Source of the DNA: FEN-987 sp964598845
GTDB lineage: Archaea; Thermoproteota; Bathyarchaeia; 40CM-2-53-6
Assembly (NCBI GenBank): GCA_964598845.1
Contig: CAZRDM010000011.1
Location: 1 to 64,000, forward strand
Direction of reading: 5' to 3'
DNA: 64,000 nt
Part shown: one piece after another, positions 60,026-64,000 of the stretch
How the letters are laid out: each line of letters opens with the position of its first letter
Numbering within the stretch: position 1 is the first letter of the stretch
Translations under genes and position numbers: made by a program
Notes under the pieces: generated by a model
The model's database searches: none
Seen by the model: only the letters and a program-made list of their open reading frames with translations
What the model was told of the DNA's origin: nothing

Positions 60026-61300
60026 GTGTGGGAATTGGAAAATCCGATACTATACGTGATTCTTGATGGCGTAGGCGACCGCCCCGTCCCAAAGTACGGA
60101 AACAGGACCCCATTGGAGGTAGCCCAAACACCTAACCTCGACAGATTAGCGGCTAGAGGCGCGATGGGAATCGCCTATACCATCAAACGTGGTGTAGCGC
60201 CCGAGAGCGACGCAGGCGTCTTCTCACTACTGAGCTATGATCCTTCTAGGATCGACTTGGCGAGGGGTGTCGTTGAAGCCATTGGTTCAAGCGTGAGCTT
60301 CAGGGACGGTGATCTAGCTTTGAGATGCAACTTCGCGACCGTCCAAGATGGAAAAATACTGGATAGGAGGGCTGGGAGAGACCTAGCAGGTGAGGAAGCG
60401 AAGGAACTGGTCAACGCCCTCAACGACGACAGCGGGCTGAAGGATCTGGCTGAGTTTGAACTTAGAGCAACGATCGGCCATCGCTGTGCTCTGGTTCTTC
60501 ACGCCCACCCCAAAAGATTCTCCAGCGCCATCTCGAACATCGATCCAGCATACGTGCGAAGCGGCAGGATTACGATCGCCAAGTCAGCTGTGAAACTTCC
60601 CGTACCAATCCCGAAATGTCGTGCTTTGAATCTGACGAAGGGTGCAGCCGCGACTGCTCGGCTCCTGAACAAGTTCGCTTCCAGAATTCAGGTGGTTCTT
60701 GAAGAGCATCCTGTGAACCTGCGTAGGATAAGAAGAGGGCTTCTTCCCGCGAATTTCCTGTTAATGCGCGACGCCGGCACGAGAACCCCGATTGTTCAGA
60801 CTCTTCAGGAAAAGTTTGGGCTTAGATCAATAGCGCTGGCTGACATGCCCGTCGAGCTTGGGATCGCCAAAGTTGTCGGGATGGATATAGAGATCTTTCT
60901 TCCTGACCGCACGTTGGAAGGATATGCTCAACGCGCAAAGAAAGCAACGGAACTCACCAAGCGATACGATCTGGTCTATGTTCACCTGAAAGGCCCAGAC
61001 GAACCGGGACATGACGGCGACTTTGATGGGAAGAGGAAATCGATCGAAGATATCGACGCAGGTTTCTTTGCTTCACTCGAGGATGTGGAATCGAAGCTCG
61101 CGTGTGTGACTGCAGACCATTCAACGCCTTGTGTCGCCAAGGCGCATACAGATGACCCGGTGCCTATGTTGATAGCGGGCCCTAGTGTTAGCCCCGACGG
61201 TTCGATTCGATTCACGGAATCCTACGCGAAGAATGGAAGAATTGGAACGGTGAGTCATGGGTTCAAGATCTTGAATATGCTCACCAAGATGGCTTCTTGA
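60026..61300 (+). CDS. apgM: Cofactor-independent phosphoglycerate mutase (archaeal ApgM)
   Basis: Interconverts 3- and 2-phosphoglycerate. It starts with YVILDGVGDRPVPKYGNRTPLEVA, has the nucleophile region GVAPESDAGVFSLL, the metal-site KGPDEPGHDGDFDGKRKSIEDID and TADHSTPCVAKAHTDDPVP, all typical of the archaeal alkaline-phosphatase-like mutase. The start is GTG at 60026. The length is 424 residues. Confidence 0.95.
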   Translation: MWELENPILYVILDGVGDRPVPKYGNRTPLEVAQTPNLDRLAARGAMGIAYTIKRGVAPESDAGVFSLLSYDPSRIDLARGVVEAIGSSVSFRDGDLALRCNFATVQDGKILDRRAGRDLAGEEAKELVNALNDDSGLKDLAEFELRATIGHRCALVLHAHPKRFSSAISNIDPAYVRSGRITIAKSAVKLPVPIPKCRALNLTKGAAATARLLNKFASRIQVVLEEHPVNLRRIRRGLLPANFLLMRDAGTRTPIVQTLQEKFGLRSIALADMPVELGIAKVVGMDIEIFLPDRTLEGYAQRAKKATELTKRYDLVYVHLKGPDEPGHDGDFDGKRKSIEDIDAGFFASLEDVESKLACVTADHSTPCVAKAHTDDPVPMLIAGPSVSPDGSIRFTESYAKNGRIGTVSHGFKILNMLTKMAS

Positions 61301-61312
61301 CTTCGCCGGTGC

Positions 61313-61942
61313 TTACGGTGCAATGAACTTCCATTTACTCATGTTCTGGAGTACATCGCGCAAAAGATCCGTCGCTCTCTTCTGATCTAACATCAGGAGG
61401 AACTTCCCAAGATGCTTGCACATGTTCTTGGAGTCTATGTTGTTGCGCCAGTCTTGGCAGTCATGCAAGATCGTGCGGTTCTTTATGTCGATTCGAACAA
61501 GATAGTCTTTGACCCTTCCATCGATCTCTTCAGACTCGGTTTTTGTTAACGATACAAGTGAGTCATCGATCTCCCTAGCCCGCTTAAGTCTGGCCGCGCC
61601 CAAGAACTGTTCGAGCAACTTCTCGAGAGGAAGTTCGTCAAGGCTTTTTCGTGGAGGTATAGTTGGAGCGGAGCGCGTGATCTTGATTTTGGTTCCGGGT
61701 GCTGTTCCAAGTTTCTTCAGGGCTTCGTCGATGCGCCAGTCAATGTAGGCTCGTTCTTCTTCCGTGTACTTGCTCCTGTTGGACCATTCGTCGAAATATC
61801 GCCGCGCGGCTTTCGCATGCCAAGGAGTATGCAGGGGGTATCGCCAGTTCTCTGGGTCGGCGTAGACAGACTGATCTTTAGGATAGCCTTTTGGTGGTCC
61901 GTCGCGTCCGAACGGTTTCCTTTCGGGTTTCCTCCCTATCAT
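61313..61942 (-). CDS. Hypothetical protein with SWIM-like zinc motif
   Basis: The N-terminal half has YPLHTPWHAKAARRYFDEWSNRSKYTEEERAYIDWRI, a helical pattern like small DUF proteins found with DNA-repair genes. The C-terminal part holds HDCQDW and NMCKHLGKFLLML, a CxnCxH arrangement like a SWIM zinc finger. SWIM domains bind nucleic acid or protein. The function is unknown. It is convergent with apgM, 12 bases apart. Confidence 0.6.
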   Translation of the reverse strand: MIGRKPERKPFGRDGPPKGYPKDQSVYADPENWRYPLHTPWHAKAARRYFDEWSNRSKYTEEERAYIDWRIDEALKKLGTAPGTKIKITRSAPTIPPRKSLDELPLEKLLEQFLGAARLKRAREIDDSLVSLTKTESEEIDGRVKDYLVRIDIKNRTILHDCQDWRNNIDSKNMCKHLGKFLLMLDQKRATDLLRDVLQNMSKWKFIAP

Positions 61943-62069
61943 AGGGGTACCATCTGCCTCGATGCTTCGAATGTAGACGCTGTCCTCTGCCTATAGAACA
62001 CGTAGATTACATGCCAAGAACATTTCTACGACTTAGCTCATTCACGGATGCGAGTAGCAAAAGTCGAGT

Positions 62070-62747
62070 GTGGTTCTGAGTTTGAGTCATGAATTCGTAA
62101 TTGCACCTGAAATGTATCTGAAGACGATCTACAACCTAGAATTGAAGATGGGAGTTGCCAGGACGGGAGATGTCGCAGGCATCCTACACATCACACCCGG
62201 CAGCGTCACGAACACCCTCGAGTTGCTCGAGACGAAAGGGCTCGTAGCACGTGAACCTTACAAGGGCGTCAAATTAACCCAAGAAGGAAGGAAGCTAGCG
62301 CTCTCAGTGTTCAGGCGTCACAGGCTCGCTGAGAGGCTACTTAGTGATATCCTCCATCTTGATTGGGTCGGCTCACATGAGCAAGCATGCAAGCTTGAGC
62401 ATGCCATCACCGACGAACTCGCCTTGTCTATCGAGAAAGCGTTGGGTTATCCGCAGACTTGCCCACATGGAAACCCAATCCCCAACAAGGATGGCTCTGT
62501 TCCACCGACGAAAGCTGAAGCTCTATCCAACTTGGGGAATGGGGAGAGTGCGATCATCAGCCAGATACCGGACGAGAATACCGAGCTCCTTCGATATCTG
62601 GCCGGTTTGGGCATGTTCCCAGGCGTCGAAGTTGAAGTTGAAGAGAAAGCGCCCTTCAATGGTCCGATGCTCGTGAAGGTAGGCTCAGCTTCCTACCCGC
62701 TGGGTCTTGATGTGGCTTCCGGAATATATGTGAACAAAAGATCCTAG
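62070..62747 (+). CDS. DtxR/MntR-family metal-dependent regulator
   Basis: The N-terminal winged helix reads YLKTIYNLELKMGVARTGDVAGILHITPGSVTNTLELLETKGLV, with the dimerisation and metal domain after it (RHRLAERLLSDILHLDW, EQACKLEHAITDELALSIEKAL, CPHGNPIP). The C-terminal SH3/FeoA-like domain is ISQIPDENTELLRYLAGLGMFPGVEVEV. It would repress iron or manganese genes in response to metal. The start is uncertain (GTG 62070 or TTG 62082). Confidence 0.92.
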   Translation: MVLSLSHEFVIAPEMYLKTIYNLELKMGVARTGDVAGILHITPGSVTNTLELLETKGLVAREPYKGVKLTQEGRKLALSVFRRHRLAERLLSDILHLDWVGSHEQACKLEHAITDELALSIEKALGYPQTCPHGNPIPNKDGSVPPTKAEALSNLGNGESAIISQIPDENTELLRYLAGLGMFPGVEVEVEEKAPFNGPMLVKVGSASYPLGLDVASGIYVNKRS

Positions 62748-62797
62748 GAAATCGCTGACCTGCGAGTTCGATAGACTGTAACTCAACGTTTCATATT

Positions 62798-63805
62798 TCA
62801 TGGAACACCACTGCCTAACACAATCGAGGAAAGTCCATCGTACACTCGCTGTCCTAGTAGCGCACCTGCTATGCTTCCAATGAACATTGCGCCCGCGGAG
62901 AGCTGAAGCGAAATCGACCAAGGAAACAGGTAGAATGTGAATGGATAGTACGTCGCATAGGAGAGGAGTCCAATGATGCTAGACGAGACCAGAACGGCAT
63001 GAGTGAACTTCAACACACATCTGAGACTTGACGCCGCGAAATCAAACAGTGCTACTGGAATGAGTCCCAACGGAAGAAACGCAGGTACCCCTGAATAGAC
63101 AACGAGAAAGAAGTACGCAACAGCGTTGAATACAAAGCCGATCAAGATTGCCGATCCAAGGCTGGGCAGAACTCTCTTCGCTGGGACGAGAACGAGGGTT
63201 CCAGCAGTCGACAACAGGACTGCAATAATCCAAGTTAGAGAACTCCCACGGAAGACTCCTGCAACATAAATTAAGGCCCCAGCTGCGGTTAGCCAAATTG
63301 AAGCGAAAACCAGCATTACACATCCAAGAGTGACTAGGAGTTTCCACTTGGGAACCACAATTATCTCTCGTCGTATCATGCCATACTCGATTGCCAAGCC
63401 CACTATCATTCCCAAGTTGACGGTCAACATTCCGACTGTCAGAAGCACATGCGCCGGAGCGATCCTAGGTTCGGTCAAGAAAAGAAGATGAACAATCTCA
63501 TTCCATACACCCGCGGTAATCTGCATAGCTGAACCGACACCTGCCAATTTCAGACCGCTCACATTGGCAAAGCGAACTGGACTGATGAGGTCAGTTTGGC
63601 CTCGCCTGACGCTAAGACCACGCCAAACTGCGAATATGACTATTCCAACTCCGGTGTATAGTGTGAAATAGGCAGGGTTCCACCAAGGGTCGACCTTTCC
63701 GAATAGGGGATGCGAGTAGACATCCCACCACCATCCAGCTAATACCTGCAGCGTGGATCCAGCGGAGCCTAACAGGTAACTTGTTTGCCTAGAGGCGTAC
63801 GACAA
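62798..63805 (-). CDS. Polytopic membrane protein of unknown function
   Basis: A 335-residue protein with about nine hydrophobic segments. Histidines and tryptophans stand near membrane edges (GWWWDVYSHPLFGKVDPWWNPAYF, WNEIVHLLFLTEPRIAPAHVLLTVGM), which could bind metal or heme. No signal or soluble domain is present. I do not recognise the family. It follows the Lrp-type gene on the same strand by 17 bases, so the two may be co-transcribed. Confidence 0.65.
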   Translation of the reverse strand: MSYASRQTSYLLGSAGSTLQVLAGWWWDVYSHPLFGKVDPWWNPAYFTLYTGVGIVIFAVWRGLSVRRGQTDLISPVRFANVSGLKLAGVGSAMQITAGVWNEIVHLLFLTEPRIAPAHVLLTVGMLTVNLGMIVGLAIEYGMIRREIIVVPKWKLLVTLGCVMLVFASIWLTAAGALIYVAGVFRGSSLTWIIAVLLSTAGTLVLVPAKRVLPSLGSAILIGFVFNAVAYFFLVVYSGVPAFLPLGLIPVALFDFAASSLRCVLKFTHAVLVSSSIIGLLSYATYYPFTFYLFPWSISLQLSAGAMFIGSIAGALLGQRVYDGLSSIVLGSGVP

Positions 63806-63822
63806 TTTCTATCTCCGGTTAT

Positions 63823-64000
63823 CTATACGAGCCGAAAATCTTCTTTGACGGTTGTCAAAACTACATGTGTATTTGTTCTGTCGATAAAAGGCATCGCCAA
63901 GAGGCTCTTCGTAAATTTGCTCAACTCTTCACGTGTATGAAACTTCGCAATCACAATGGCATCAGTGAGACCTGTTACGTCGTAGACGGCGCAGGTGTTG
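63823..64000 (-). CDS. Lrp/AsnC-type regulator, C-terminal part (cut by window end)
   Basis: The visible 58 residues read VYDVTGLTDAIVIAKFHTRE, then LSKFTKSLLAMPFIDRTNTH and VVLTTVKEDFRLV, the ligand-binding RAM domain of Lrp/AsnC regulators. The N-terminal helix-turn-helix lies beyond the window. The stop is at 63823-63825, just before the membrane protein gene on the same strand. Confidence 0.8.
   Translation of the reverse strand, partial: NTCAVYDVTGLTDAIVIAKFHTREELSKFTKSLLAMPFIDRTNTHVVLTTVKEDFRLV

Noticed and set aside
1..64000. CRISPR arrays, rRNA genes and replication origins
   Set aside because: No regularly spaced direct repeats, no rRNA-like stretches and no origin-type repeat clusters were seen, despite the many replication genes.

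Overview
The window is a piece of an archaeal chromosome with about 80 genes and a base composition near 50% GC. The archaeal assignment rests on TATA-type promoters, archaeal/eukaryotic-type information genes (PCNA, both primase subunits, GINS, Rpo4, Rpo11, TFS, aIF2-alpha, aIF5A with deoxyhypusine synthase, SRP54, Nop10, Nob1, Csl4, Dph2, ribosomal proteins L10e, L21e, L44e and S27e), a GHMP-type shikimate kinase, CarS for ether lipids and AglB for N-glycosylation. The gene mix suggests a TACK-type lineage (Nitrososphaeria- or Bathyarchaeia-like), but no decisive marker for a named genus is present.

Layout: 1-1.3 kb is an IS110-family element whose left non-coding end folds into a probable bridge RNA. 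It sits beside a tyrosine-recombinase remnant. 1.8-5 kb holds an HD phosphohydrolase, a PAC4-like chaperone, a PH-zinc ribbon protein and a phosphoesterase. 5.3-10.1 kb is a compact shikimate operon, aroD-aroE-aroK-aroA-aroC. It meets tyrA and a chorismate mutase-aminotransferase fusion head-on, so the path from dehydroquinate to tyrosine precursors is nearly continuous. 12.5-18.1 kb holds a Clp1/Grc3-type kinase, GcvH, RadB, CarS, an OSTC-like membrane protein, GcvT and zinc ribbons. 18.5-21.3 kb is AglB.

21.3-24.6 kb is the L44e-S27e-aIF2-alpha-Nop10 operon, split by three opposite-strand genes (NodB-like, methyltransferase, acyltransferase). 24.8-33.6 kb is a replication/transcription array: GINS-PriS, then PriL-PCNA-TFS-DUF99-RNase III-like-Rpo11-Csl4, with a Rieske protein and a subtilase lying between the two primase genes. 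33.7-41.8 kb is a run of translation and RNA-modification genes (METTL5-like, Dph2, L10e, TrmJ-like, KsgA, DinB, DUF655, Rpo4, L21e, SRP54). 41.9-47.7 kb holds PAC2, Hsp20, deoxyhypusine synthase, aIF5A, NAD kinase, Nob1, an OGG-type glycosylase and a GfcR-like regulator.

47.7-58.4 kb is more accessory: an NSUN-type methylase, a structured intergenic element, a broken phosphodiesterase, an MFS transporter with a zinc-ribbon tail, a NUDIX enzyme, a zincin, an intein-split AmrS radical SAM protein, a TPR-NYN-zinc ribbon protein and a stalked membrane protein. 58.5-64 kb holds pyruvate kinase, ApgM, a SWIM-like protein, a DtxR/MntR regulator, a polytopic membrane protein and the end of an Lrp/AsnC gene.

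Main points for a second look: (1) bridge-RNA guides that match the actual IS insertion flanks; (2) a 353-residue intein, with a Vsr/DUF559-like nuclease, placed exactly inside the CX3CX2C iron-sulfur motif of AmrS; (3) three conserved genes (aroD, priS, aIF5A) whose N-termini can only be explained by CTG or another unusual start; (4) OSTC-like and PAC4-like proteins that resemble eukaryotic complex subunits; (5) a hairpin-rich intergenic element at 49.4 kb. All functions are read from sequence motifs by eye; no searches were run.
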